Assembly: GCA_040772845.1 (NCBI GenBank)
Contig: JAXGXG010000002.1
Coordinates: 1 to 64,000, forward strand
Direction of reading: 5' to 3'
DNA: 64,000 nucleotides
Origin: PWXP01 sp040772845
GTDB taxonomy: Bacteria > Planctomycetota > Planctomycetia > Pirellulales > Thermoguttaceae
Shown: piece by piece, positions 24,404-33,891 of the stretch
Layout of the letters: each line of letters begins with the position of its first letter
Numbering within the stretch: position 1 is the first letter of the stretch
The notes under the pieces: generated by a model
The model's input: only the letters and a program-made list of their open reading frames with translations
What the model was told of the DNA's origin: nothing
Database searches by the model: none
Translations under genes and position numbers: made by a program

Positions 24404-26149
24404 TCAGCGCAGCACCTCGCCATCTCGCAACGCCTTGATGAGGTTGTCGAAGCTGTCCCATTCGCGGTAGGTGCTGCACTTGAATTCCTTGCCGAGGGCC
24501 TCGAGGTCGTCAAGCATCTTGTCGCGAGGCGGCAGTGTGACGCCTTTCTTCGCGGCAGCCTCAGCGATATCGAAATTGTACCGCGTCAGCAGCGCCGTGA
24601 GGATGGAGGCGTACTGACGGCGAACCTGGGCATTGGCGCGAGGATCGTTTCGGGTTGCCGCAATGGCCTTCTTGAAGAGGGCGTCCCCCTTGAAAAGGTC
24701 GTCCGGAGTGAAAGCGGCCCTGCAGTCGGGTTGATAAACGCCGTACCCTTCGAGTCCGGAGCGGATCGTTGTCAACATTTGCAGGTACTCTTTCATGTAT
24801 GGCGAGCCCTTACCGCACGCGCCGTCGCACCACTGGTTGATGAGTTCGAATTCATCCTGGTCGGGATTCCACGCGAGCTTCGCGAATAGCCAGCAGCGCA
24901 GGTCGACGAAGTCGCTGAGCGTTCCCCAGGGCAGTTGGGAGAAGACGCCTCGCACGCCGAAGGGTTTATAGCCGCGGAGTTCAGGGCCCATCAGGTCGAG
25001 TGTAGGCGTGGGCAACAGGAAGTTACGGAACTGTGCGTTGTAGCTCCAGATGAAGACATTGCCGTTGGAGAGCTTGTTCCACTGGGCCAGATACCGGTCG
25101 TGGCGCGGCGTAGCAGACGGCGGCTTGGCATGGTTGCGGTCGAGCATTGCGAAGCAGACGGCGACATTGGGTTCGAGTTTGAGCGTTTCCGGGGGCCGTT
25201 CTGTGTGCCAGTAGGCAATAATCATGATGCGCAGTTTGGGATATTCCCTGGCGATGCAACGCGCGATCTTGTTCCCGGCCGCAACGACCAGAGCCGACGG
25301 TGTGCCCTCTTTTGCGACGAGCGCTTTGCATTTCTCGCATTGGCAAATTGCGTTGTTGTCGCCCATGGAAACGGAGACGAACGACCGCTCCGGGTCTTTC
25401 TTCATCATCTCGCGTGTGCGATTCAGGACCTCCTGCATCGCATCTTCGTTGTGCGTGCAAATCTGGTTGGGACTGCGTGTCTTTTCCTTCTCGCGCCAGG
25501 CGAACCACTCCGGATGCTCCGCGAAATACCTCTTTCCCTCCACGCCGGCCATCGACTGGCTCAGGTCAATGCTGTAGCTGCCGCCAAGCTCCGGGGGAAT
25601 GGGTTTCGCCCAGGTATCGCCGTTGATCCGGATCTTCACGTTCCAGCCCGGCTTGTACGCGCTCTCGCCATAAGGTTGGCGATACTCGAAATACGGCGCG
25701 TCGACCAGATGAAACTCGTCGGGCAGGGTCAGCGTGTGTGCGGAAGGGACGGTCTCGTTATCCGGCGCCCAGAACCCGACGCCGAAATACTCCAGCAGGG
25801 TGTAGACGGCGTAGATCACGCCGCGTGGCCCCTGGCCGGTCACCTCCAGCGTTTTCGGATCCTTCAAGAGGATGCAGATTTCCTCAAGCCGCTTCGAGTT
25901 GTAGGGGACGCCGACAAGGATGCGGGACTGATCCGGGGCGGCTTTGGCTACGACTTCAAACTCTGCGCCGGTCATCTGCTCAAGATACTTCGCAAGCTCC
26001 CTGGCCGCCCTGGCCGTCGCGGGCGCGGGCTTCTCTCCTTCTACAATCACCGCGGACGCTTTGCCATCCTTCGCAATGTCGAACGCCGACAGATCCGCGG
26101 CACATAACAGAATGGCTCCAGTCAGAAGACCGAGACAGATGCGTTTCAT
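24404..26149 (-). CDS. DUF4838 secreted protein (glucuronidase-related)
   Basis: The 581-residue protein has a signal peptide (MKRICLGLLTGAILLCAADL), an N-terminal domain related to the GH67/GH20 N-terminal fold (residues 25-125, ATARAARELAKYLEQMTGAE) and a DUF4838 domain. Cys pairs in NAICQCEKCKALVA may bind a metal. The DUF4838 family is found in carbohydrate loci but has no settled activity. It is the last gene of the six-gene minus-strand operon, 71 bp behind the GH42-like gene. Confidence 0.85.
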   Translation of the reverse strand: MKRICLGLLTGAILLCAADLSAFDIAKDGKASAVIVEGEKPAPATARAARELAKYLEQMTGAEFEVVAKAAPDQSRILVGVPYNSKRLEEICILLKDPKTLEVTGQGPRGVIYAVYTLLEYFGVGFWAPDNETVPSAHTLTLPDEFHLVDAPYFEYRQPYGESAYKPGWNVKIRINGDTWAKPIPPELGGSYSIDLSQSMAGVEGKRYFAEHPEWFAWREKEKTRSPNQICTHNEDAMQEVLNRTREMMKKDPERSFVSVSMGDNNAICQCEKCKALVAKEGTPSALVVAAGNKIARCIAREYPKLRIMIIAYWHTERPPETLKLEPNVAVCFAMLDRNHAKPPSATPRHDRYLAQWNKLSNGNVFIWSYNAQFRNFLLPTPTLDLMGPELRGYKPFGVRGVFSQLPWGTLSDFVDLRCWLFAKLAWNPDQDEFELINQWCDGACGKGSPYMKEYLQMLTTIRSGLEGYGVYQPDCRAAFTPDDLFKGDALFKKAIAATRNDPRANAQVRRQYASILTALLTRYNFDIAEAAAKKGVTLPPRDKMLDDLEALGKEFKCSTYREWDSFDNLIKALRDGEVLR

Positions 26150-26220
26150 GAGTGTTGTTCAGTGGTGTGCGCCGGTGCGCGGAATATGGCCGGTTACGCG
26201 TGGGTGAAGAGAGAGTGTGG

Positions 26221-28389
26221 CTAGGGTTCCAGAAGGAAGACGGCGGTTGTGTATTGGGGAAGGTCGATCTGGAAGTGGTCGATGTTCTGGCCGATGAGGG
26301 TCTCGGTCGTGATCTCGGTGACCTTGCTGCATTTGCGCGGCAGGCGGATGTGCTTGGCGCCGGCGGTGCGGGTGTGGAGCATGAGCCAGGACTCGTTTGC
26401 TGAGAGGACGTCGTCCGACGTGGTGTAACGGTGCACGCCTGCACGGGTGTAGATGGTGCCGAGGACATCGCCCGGAATGCCTGGCACGGCACTGAAGATG
26501 GAGGTCCAGCCGGGGCAGCGCCGTTCCGCAAGCACGATCTTCTCGGCCAGTTCATCGGTGCCGAAGGCGAGTGCCTGGACTCCCGGTTCCGGGGCGACGG
26601 TGAATAGGGACTTCTGCGTCTTGGGAATGCCGAATGTCTGCCGCGTGTCGGCCATGACGCCTTGAAGGGTTCCTTGGGACGCCTGCTGGAAGTGAAAGCC
26701 GGTCAGTTCTTCCATGCGAGTCTGCGACAGGTTGTCCTGCGAGGCGTAGCCGGGCGCGTAGAACCAAAGGAGCGTACGGTCGCCGGACTGCAGGTGCTTG
26801 ATGGTGCTCCGTTGTGCGTCGGTCAGGTAGAAGCAGTCCAGGAAGATGTAGACCTTGTAGTCGCGGTCCTTGATTGCCGCGAGATCGTCGATCAGGCACC
26901 AGTCGAACGGTGCGCCGGCCCGGAACAGATCGCCCACCTGATCGTGATACAGCCCGTAGCCGATCTCGTTGCCGGGGGATTTGCGGTAGTTCAGGTAGAA
27001 CTCGCTTTCGGGGGCCGAGATGACGACCACCTGCGAGTTCCGCTTGCGTGAATATCGCATCGACACATCGGCCCACTTCTTCATGCGGCCGACGGCGTCG
27101 ACGAGTGCCGCATCGCGGAACCAGCCGCCGTTGAGGTCCATGTACCAGAGCCCGATGCCGTGGGTGGCCATATTGCCGAACTCGCGGTAGAGAAATGCCT
27201 TGGAGTGTTCGGCCGTCAGGGCGTAGGCTCGGTGATCGGGACGCGGTTTGAGGCGTTCCAGGTGCGTCTGATCGTCGCCTTCGTCGAAGAATAGTTTTCC
27301 GTGCAAGGTGGCACTGCCCAGGTATTGCCGCATGAGTGCATCGCCACCGAGCCCGCGCCGGTAGTAGGTGTGCGGGGCCGAGAGCATGTCGACGCTGTCC
27401 AGGCGGAGCAGTTGGCTGATGGCGCGATGGTCGCACTCGATGGGCCAGTTCTCGTCCTGCGTGTAGCCGTAGAAGACCAGCGTCAGGAGCTTGCCGTCGC
27501 TCGCCTGCTTGACGATGCGGCAATAGTGGTCGAGCATTCGCACGACTACCTGGTTGTGGCACTCGAAGTAGTCCATCACGGCCCGCGACTGGGCCGGATC
27601 GCGCCATGCACCGTCGGCGGTGGATTTACGCTGTTCGACGCCGGGCACCTGAATCGTGTCGAACGTCAGCGAATCGTCGTTCCATGCGAGGCGCAGCCGG
27701 GCGACGTCGTTGCCGTACTTCGTTCGCGCATAGTCGATCAGGGCCCTGCGCATCGGCTCGGAGACGTCGGAGCCGGGGGGACTTGCCGAATGCGGGGCCG
27801 AGGCGTCCCAGTAGAAGTTCTCGCCCCAAGGTCCGTTGGTCACGTGGATTCCCAGTACGCGCGGTCCGTAGTCTGCCTCGACGATATGCCGTACCGCCTG
27901 CCGATAGGCGGCGCCCATCTCGCTGAGGCACTTGTCTGACGCGAACGACTCGCGCGGCGTTGCCTTCACGTCGACGGAGAACCGGCACGTTTCGCCCGGA
28001 TTCTGCTCGATCCACCATTGGGGCGCCGTGGCGAATAGCCGCGGCATGCAATACGCATGCGGGGCGAACCGGAAAAGCTCCCGGATGCCCTCATCCAGGA
28101 AGGTGAAGTCGAAGGTCCCGTCGGCCTTCCAGTACGGATGTGCGTAGTGCTGGCCGGACCGGAAGAAGCTGAACAGGTCAATGCCTTCCTTGGAGAAGGC
28201 TTCGACCTCGTACTGCAGCGGGTACGACTGCCAGAAGATCATCGGCGTGACCGGCTGCCCGTCTCGCCATAGTGCAGGTGTTCCGCCGAACGGTTTTACC
28301 TCCCATTGGGCCGAGGCGACCAGCGGAGTCCATACGGCGAGCGTGGCGAGAATGAGATGGCGTAAGAGTCGCTGTGATGCCTTGATCAT
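26221..28389 (-). CDS. GH42-like glycosidase (beta-galactosidase-like)
   Basis: A 722-residue exported protein (signal ending VASAQ) with a TIM-barrel of the GH42 type: NGPWGENFYW (Glu near residue 188, acid/base candidate) and GKLFFDEGDD (Glu near residue 370, nucleophile candidate), followed by a Rossmann-like trimerisation domain (SQVVVISAPESEFY, RDYKVYIFLDCFYL) and a beta-sandwich tail. GH42 enzymes cleave beta-galactosides or arabinosides. It lies 20 bp after the HzsA-related gene in the operon. Its 3' end is duplicated at 23106-23263. Confidence 0.85.
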   Translation of the reverse strand: MIKASQRLLRHLILATLAVWTPLVASAQWEVKPFGGTPALWRDGQPVTPMIFWQSYPLQYEVEAFSKEGIDLFSFFRSGQHYAHPYWKADGTFDFTFLDEGIRELFRFAPHAYCMPRLFATAPQWWIEQNPGETCRFSVDVKATPRESFASDKCLSEMGAAYRQAVRHIVEADYGPRVLGIHVTNGPWGENFYWDASAPHSASPPGSDVSEPMRRALIDYARTKYGNDVARLRLAWNDDSLTFDTIQVPGVEQRKSTADGAWRDPAQSRAVMDYFECHNQVVVRMLDHYCRIVKQASDGKLLTLVFYGYTQDENWPIECDHRAISQLLRLDSVDMLSAPHTYYRRGLGGDALMRQYLGSATLHGKLFFDEGDDQTHLERLKPRPDHRAYALTAEHSKAFLYREFGNMATHGIGLWYMDLNGGWFRDAALVDAVGRMKKWADVSMRYSRKRNSQVVVISAPESEFYLNYRKSPGNEIGYGLYHDQVGDLFRAGAPFDWCLIDDLAAIKDRDYKVYIFLDCFYLTDAQRSTIKHLQSGDRTLLWFYAPGYASQDNLSQTRMEELTGFHFQQASQGTLQGVMADTRQTFGIPKTQKSLFTVAPEPGVQALAFGTDELAEKIVLAERRCPGWTSIFSAVPGIPGDVLGTIYTRAGVHRYTTSDDVLSANESWLMLHTRTAGAKHIRLPRKCSKVTEITTETLIGQNIDHFQIDLPQYTTAVFLLEP

Positions 28390-28409
28390 GGGTTCCTCCA
28401 GTCGGTTGT

Positions 28410-31400
28410 TTACGGTTCCGGACGCGCACCGCAGAAGCCGGGCATGTCGGCCGTTGGCATCTTTTCGGCCTGGCGTTTGCCTTCTTCAATTGCCGCCAGA
28501 ATGGTCACATAATCGGGATCTGCCGTACTTTCGAATTGGGGTGGGATACGTCCGTCTTGCGGTGTTGTGATACCGCGTCCGCCGGCCGATCGGGCCAAGT
28601 GGGCGGTGAGTGCGGGACTGTGCGCCGGATGGGTGAAGTTGAGCCACGCCAGCCGCCCGTCCCAAATAGCCCCGTGGTCGTTGGGTTCCGGATACTTGCC
28701 GTGACAGTCGGCACAGCGACGATTGTAGACTGCCAGGAAGTCGTTGGCGAACCACTCCGCCGGGCGGCCGGTGGCTATGTCGGTTGCCAGATCGCGTTTG
28801 CCCGGCGAGTGCGGGCGGCTGTGGGCGTACGTGCCGTAATAGGGGACATTGGCGTCGATCCATAGATAAATGCGACGACGATCCTCCTCCGCCACCGCCC
28901 GGCCGCAGTGGTCGCCTTCAATATACTCCGGCAGCCGGCTGGCGTGACTGCCTGTCCAGAGCGGCTGGTTGACCGCCGTCGGGGTGCGGAGCAGCCAATA
29001 GAAATGAACCAGCGGCTTGCCCTTCGCCTGCTCGTCAGCAAGCATGCCGCCTTGAGCCATATCGTGCTGCCGGTAGGAACGGCTCCGGCCGAGCAGGTTG
29101 TCGTAGGCCATGTTGAAGAAGCGAGTTTTATCGCCGCTCAGATCATAACCGCCGTCCGGATTGGCTCCGCTGTGGCACTGGACGCAGTACTTGTCCAGCA
29201 CCGGCTGGACCACGCGAGGGAAGTCGACGATGCCATCGTGCGTCCATGGGGGCCGTTGGAGCTGTCGCGGGGCATGGCGCAGGGCAAGCGGCATTTGCGT
29301 GGTGACCGCAAGCGCTGTCTGCCGCGACTCGTGGCAGCCGATACAGCCGATGTGTTCCCCCGGCATCAACTGCAGGGCCGAGGTCATCCGCTGGAGTTCG
29401 CGTCCCTCTTCATCGAGTGCCTGGAAGTAGATTTCCCGCAATGCCGGCACATAGAAACAGGCCGACCCGTCTTCTTCGACAGGTACGGCGCCCCAGTCGC
29501 GCTTTGCATAGTAGGTTCCGTAGCTCATCACGGGCGACTGATCGAAGGCGCGTTGGGCCAGGTCCTCGGTCTTGCGAATCTGCTCCATCACGCGGATCTG
29601 TTTCACGCGGCCGCGCTCGATCACCGGTTCCAGGCCCTGGTAGACATCGGCCAGTAGGACAAGGCCTGTTGGCGTGTCTGCGGCCTTTTCCGGCAGCCCG
29701 GCCGGATCGACGCGGTCGGGGATGGCGGGCGGTTCGGGCACCGGCTGCAGGGCAAGCGGGAAGTAGCAACTCAGGTTGGGATCTTCGTAGAGGAGCTTTC
29801 GCTCTCCCGTGGTATCCAGCAGATAGATGCGATAGCGTTCCACGCCGTCTCCCCCATACGAGCAAAGGAAGCGGCGGTCACTCAATGGAAAGGGATCGCG
29901 ATAGGCCCACTCATGGCGGCGGTCGCCGATGGTCGGGAACTCCTTGGTGATATACGTGAATCCCGTATCTCGCGGGCCTTCCGGTCCGGCGCAGCGATCG
30001 ATCAGGCCGATTGCCCCGTGCGGAAACCCATGATGCGGCGCGAACGTGGCGACCACCCGGTCGCTGCAGCCCGGAAGCGGACGCGCCTGCCAGAACGTAC
30101 CGACGTCGCGTATCGTATTGCCGAAGTACAGGGCGTACTGAGTGCCGTCGGGATACTGGGTCCAGAGGCTTTGCCGGAACGTCAGGTCGCGGTCAATGTA
30201 CTCCCATCGTGTGAATAGCACGCGCCCGTCGGGCAACATCTGCGGAGTCAGGTCCGAGAGCGTGTTCATGCTGACGCAGTGGATCTTGTCGCCGTCGGCC
30301 GACATGCGGTATAGGTTCGAGGCGGGACCGGGCTGGCACACGGTGTATCCGAAACGCCGCGTCGAGACGAATACCAGATCGCCATCGGGTAGCAGGCAGG
30401 GACTCACGTCATGGTGCGGCCCGTCGGTCAACTGCTTCAAACCGCTCCCGTCGGTGTTGATTCGCCAGAGGCGCCAGTGCGCGTCGCTGCTGCGGCGGTA
30501 CGAGAAGAAGAGCGTGTAGGCATCGTACGACACGTTCATGTCGTAAATGCATCCTTCGGGATCGCTGAAGATGGTTCGCGACCGCTCCGGGTGGGCAGGT
30601 TCCACGATCCGGATACTGCAGCCTGGGGCACGGGGCTTCGAGGCCCAGAGATCTTGCCCAACGGCCGGAGGGGCACTGAGCGGGTGGCGGAGCACCATGG
30701 CGATGGGCGGCAAGTCGCCGGTGGCCAGCGTGCTCGGCCAGGCCCAGTCGCCCGGCTGAACCACCGCTCGGGCTAGCCGGACGTCGCCGGGCGAGGCGAG
30801 GGTGATGGTCAGGCGGCCGCGCTGGTCACTGCGCGTTGGCGTGAGTGTGAAAGGCAAAGACTGCCAGGCCTCTTGCCCTACGGATAACCGGGCCTGCGCC
30901 AGCGGTTGCCCGTCGGCCGCCGTTGCGCGAACGAGCAGTTCGGCCGGCTTCTCACTCTGCACCCATAGCCAGCCGCGGTAGTCGCGGCCTGCCTGCCAGG
31001 CGAGGCCATGGCGGTTGGGGCCGGCGTGTTCGATCCCGAGTTCGCCTTCACCGCCGAGCATTGCGATGCGCTGGGCTCGCCTGTCAGGCGCCGGCCCGGC
31101 GGCGACAGCAAGTTCTCCTTGAGCCGAACCACGCTGTACGGCGCTCCAGGGCTCGCACACGTGGGTGTCGGCTTCGGGATGCTTCAACGCAATCGGCGTG
31201 CGGTTGCCTTCCGCAGTCGATATCCAGAAGTTGCGATATCGGACGGTGCGTTGCCAGGGTCGGAAGGCGACACCGCCGGAAGTTAGCGGATGTTCCTTGT
31301 CTTCATAGGTCAGCATGACCCGGCCGTCGACAAGAATGGTGAGCGTGGTTTCGGTCATGCGCACGGTAAGCGCGATCCAGCGATTGGCGGGGACCGTGCA

Positions 31401-31832
31401 GGGGACGTCGCGAATGGGCTCGTAGTTCTGCCGGTGGCGAGCGAGCCGGAGATGGCCGGCCGTGTCCAGGGCGATCTCGTAGCCGCTGAAGCGGTCGGCC
31501 CCGACGCCCGGTTCGGTCAGTTTGACAAGCAGGCCGGCGTTGCCGGGCGCGGTGTCGGGCAGCATTAGTTCCACGCCGACTTCACCACGGGAGAGTATGA
31601 CGTTGCCAGCCACCAGTTTCGGCCCGGGACCCGCCGGGGCATGTAGTACGCCGTCGACCACCTGCCAGAGGCCGCCGAAGGCAGAAAAACCTTCGACCGG
31701 TCGCGTTGTACCGTTAGGGGCGCGGAAGTGTTCGTCGATTTCCAGGCGTTTGGCGGGCGCGTGTTCCGTGCCGGCTCGGGCCATCGGCGCAACCAATACG
31801 AGAGCAACAAGCATCCACTCGAGTTGACGCAC
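28410..31832 (-). CDS. LamG/beta-propeller/c-haem HzsA-related protein
   Basis: A 1140-residue exported protein (signal MRQLEWMLVALVLVAPMARA). The N-terminal part (25-210) looks like a LamG/DUF1080 jelly roll (FGGLWQVVDGVLHAP, RWIALTVRMTETTLTILVDG). A PD40/TolB-like propeller covers about 430-720 (SDAHWRLWRINTDGSGLKQL). A region resembling the hydrazine synthase alpha-subunit middle domain is followed by three c-haem motifs: CIGCH (about 828), CVQCH (about 881) and CADCH (about 1038). Haem attachment implies a periplasmic electron-transfer role. Proteins of this type occur widely in planctomycetes without anammox, so hydrazine synthesis is not implied. Third gene from the end of the operon. 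Confidence 0.88.
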   Translation of the reverse strand: MRQLEWMLVALVLVAPMARAGTEHAPAKRLEIDEHFRAPNGTTRPVEGFSAFGGLWQVVDGVLHAPAGPGPKLVAGNVILSRGEVGVELMLPDTAPGNAGLLVKLTEPGVGADRFSGYEIALDTAGHLRLARHRQNYEPIRDVPCTVPANRWIALTVRMTETTLTILVDGRVMLTYEDKEHPLTSGGVAFRPWQRTVRYRNFWISTAEGNRTPIALKHPEADTHVCEPWSAVQRGSAQGELAVAAGPAPDRRAQRIAMLGGEGELGIEHAGPNRHGLAWQAGRDYRGWLWVQSEKPAELLVRATAADGQPLAQARLSVGQEAWQSLPFTLTPTRSDQRGRLTITLASPGDVRLARAVVQPGDWAWPSTLATGDLPPIAMVLRHPLSAPPAVGQDLWASKPRAPGCSIRIVEPAHPERSRTIFSDPEGCIYDMNVSYDAYTLFFSYRRSSDAHWRLWRINTDGSGLKQLTDGPHHDVSPCLLPDGDLVFVSTRRFGYTVCQPGPASNLYRMSADGDKIHCVSMNTLSDLTPQMLPDGRVLFTRWEYIDRDLTFRQSLWTQYPDGTQYALYFGNTIRDVGTFWQARPLPGCSDRVVATFAPHHGFPHGAIGLIDRCAGPEGPRDTGFTYITKEFPTIGDRRHEWAYRDPFPLSDRRFLCSYGGDGVERYRIYLLDTTGERKLLYEDPNLSCYFPLALQPVPEPPAIPDRVDPAGLPEKAADTPTGLVLLADVYQGLEPVIERGRVKQIRVMEQIRKTEDLAQRAFDQSPVMSYGTYYAKRDWGAVPVEEDGSACFYVPALREIYFQALDEEGRELQRMTSALQLMPGEHIGCIGCHESRQTALAVTTQMPLALRHAPRQLQRPPWTHDGIVDFPRVVQPVLDKYCVQCHSGANPDGGYDLSGDKTRFFNMAYDNLLGRSRSYRQHDMAQGGMLADEQAKGKPLVHFYWLLRTPTAVNQPLWTGSHASRLPEYIEGDHCGRAVAEEDRRRIYLWIDANVPYYGTYAHSRPHSPGKRDLATDIATGRPAEWFANDFLAVYNRRCADCHGKYPEPNDHGAIWDGRLAWLNFTHPAHSPALTAHLARSAGGRGITTPQDGRIPPQFESTADPDYVTILAAIEEGKRQAEKMPTADMPGFCGARPEP

Positions 31833-31895
31833 GCGACTACCTCTTGTCTCGTTTCGGAGCTGCCTGGCATGCCGTCGGGCATGTTTTCAAGGATA

Positions 31896-33863
31896 TCACT
31901 TCTTGGCGCCATCGGCGCCCTTGTCCAGCACCTCCTTGCCGCGCCGGATGAGGTCGGGGTCTTCGAGTGCAGGCATGATCTTCTGAACGGCCTTGGCCGC
32001 CGCTTGCGGTGCGGCCGAGACGATGCGTTCGGCAATCGAGACCGCTGCAGCGCCAGCCGCTTTTCTCAGGGCCGGGTTGTCGGCGTGGGAAACCACGAAG
32101 GCCAACGATGCTTCGTTGGGAATGCGCGTGCAAGCGTCGAGTACAAGAATGCGTTCGTCGTCGCGCCCGGCGGCTTCCATGGCCTTCTGGCACATCTGAA
32201 GGCGCTGGCCGTCGCCCATGTCGAGCTGGCGCGCGATGCGGATGTAGCCTCGCAGCGAACGGATGCGGAGGTTGTCGTCGGGCAGCTCGGTTGCCGCCTT
32301 CAGCAGCGCGGGCGCGGCCTCGGCGTTTGGCCAGTTGCCCAGCACGCGCGTGGCGGCGTCGCGCACTTGGGCATTCGAATCGGCAACGCCTGCCGCGACG
32401 GCCGCCAGGGCGTTCGAGTCGCCCACGACGCCAAGCACGTCGATCAACAGGCACTTGACCGGAGGCGATGCCTCGCCGAGAGCGGCGGTCAGCTTCTCGG
32501 CACAGCCTTGCTTGTTCGGCAGGCGTGAACAGGCCGACCGCAGCGCTGCGTGGACGGCCGCTTGGTCTTGGGAGTTCTCTGCCTTGGTCAGACGCGCGAC
32601 CAGCAGCGGCAAGTGTGCAACATCCGTCGCCTGCCCCAGGGCACGGATGGCGGCCGAACGTACGCTGGCGTTGGAATCGTCGGCGGCCTTTTCCATGAGC
32701 GGAATGGCCGCAACGATGCGCCGCTGCCCCAGCAGGTCGAGCAGCAGCAGCCGGGAATCTCCTTCGGCCTTCTGGAACATGCCCATAACGGCCGCATCGA
32801 CGTCCGGGTGTTTCATGGTAATGAGCGTATCGCGTGCGGCGGCGGCAACTGTGGCGTCCGGATCGGACGTGGCTTGGTACAGCACGGCGAGCGTCGCGGC
32901 ATCGCCCAGGGCGGACAACGAGCGGATCGCTGCCGCGCGAACCTGGGCGTCCGGGCTTTGGAGCAACTGCAAGACGGAAGCTTGGGCAGACGCATCGCCC
33001 AGGCTTTCGAGCAACGTGAGCAGTGCCATCTGGCGTTGCGGCGGTGCGGCGCCGAGGAGTCCGGCCACCGCTTGTGCGACTTTGCTCGCCGGCAGTTCGT
33101 GGCTGACCGTCAGGGCCAGGGCGAACCGAGATGCGTCGTCCGACTTTAGTTCCTTCGCCAGCGGTTCGATGCCGGCTTCCTGCCGCGTCAGGATGGAGCC
33201 GCGGATGGCAGCCAATTTCGATGGTTCTGGCAGGTCCATCGCCGCGAGTTGGTCGAAGATGGCGATGGCTTGCTGGCGGTCGTCGTCGGCCAGGCACTGC
33301 TCGGCGCAGACCATGCAGGCGTCGGCCATATGTGGGCGTAGTGCGGCGGGGGCGCCGGGGGTCGCCTTCAGTAGAAACTGCACGGCGTTGGGTGTGCCGA
33401 TTCGGCCCAGTGTTGCGCTGGCTGCGGCTACGACTTCAGCGTCGGAATCGGTAAGCTTCGCCGCGAGCAGTTCGACTGCTTCGGCATCCTGCAGTATGCC
33501 CAAGGAGTTGATGGCGCCGACCAAGGGTCTGCCGGTCAGGTTCGGAAGGGCGGCGCGCAAGGCCGCGGTTGCCTCGGGCCCTCCCACGGCTTCCAGCACG
33601 AGCCGGGCCGCGTGTGAGAGCTGTTCGCTGGCCAACAGCGGAGCCACTGCGGGAATTGCTGTCTTGTCGCCGATCAGCGCCAGGCGCTTGCACGCGGTGA
33701 TCTTCTCGAAGTCGGACGCGTCCGACCGGACAATGGCGACCCGTTGCGAAATCTCGGCCTGGTTCGGATTCTCCGACGCCTGTTGCCCGGCGGCGTTCGG
33801 CAGATGGGAAGTGATGGCCAGCAAAACGGCCAGTGTTGCAGTGAAGTGGGGTGAGTATGGCAT
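31896..33863 (-). CDS. Secreted HEAT-repeat protein
   Basis: A 655-residue exported protein (signal ending NAAGQQ) made of HEAT/PBS-type repeats (AVELLAAKLTDSDAEVVAAA, QVRDAATRVLGNWPNAEAAP). It is a full-length paralogue of 19951-21954; both sit behind a Gfo/Idh/MocA gene, here 28 bp after its stop. No catalytic domain is seen; a scaffold role for the secreted enzymes of the operon is inferred. Confidence 0.88.
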   Translation of the reverse strand: MPYSPHFTATLAVLLAITSHLPNAAGQQASENPNQAEISQRVAIVRSDASDFEKITACKRLALIGDKTAIPAVAPLLASEQLSHAARLVLEAVGGPEATAALRAALPNLTGRPLVGAINSLGILQDAEAVELLAAKLTDSDAEVVAAASATLGRIGTPNAVQFLLKATPGAPAALRPHMADACMVCAEQCLADDDRQQAIAIFDQLAAMDLPEPSKLAAIRGSILTRQEAGIEPLAKELKSDDASRFALALTVSHELPASKVAQAVAGLLGAAPPQRQMALLTLLESLGDASAQASVLQLLQSPDAQVRAAAIRSLSALGDAATLAVLYQATSDPDATVAAAARDTLITMKHPDVDAAVMGMFQKAEGDSRLLLLDLLGQRRIVAAIPLMEKAADDSNASVRSAAIRALGQATDVAHLPLLVARLTKAENSQDQAAVHAALRSACSRLPNKQGCAEKLTAALGEASPPVKCLLIDVLGVVGDSNALAAVAAGVADSNAQVRDAATRVLGNWPNAEAAPALLKAATELPDDNLRIRSLRGYIRIARQLDMGDGQRLQMCQKAMEAAGRDDERILVLDACTRIPNEASLAFVVSHADNPALRKAAGAAAVSIAERIVSAAPQAAAKAVQKIMPALEDPDLIRRGKEVLDKGADGAKK

Positions 33864-33891
33864 TGCTCTGTCCTTGCTTGTGTGGCTTGTC

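Noticed and set aside
28410..31832. Hydrazine synthase subunit as evidence for anammox
   Set aside because: Only a distantly related architecture is seen, no other anammox genes are present, and the context is carbohydrate-related.
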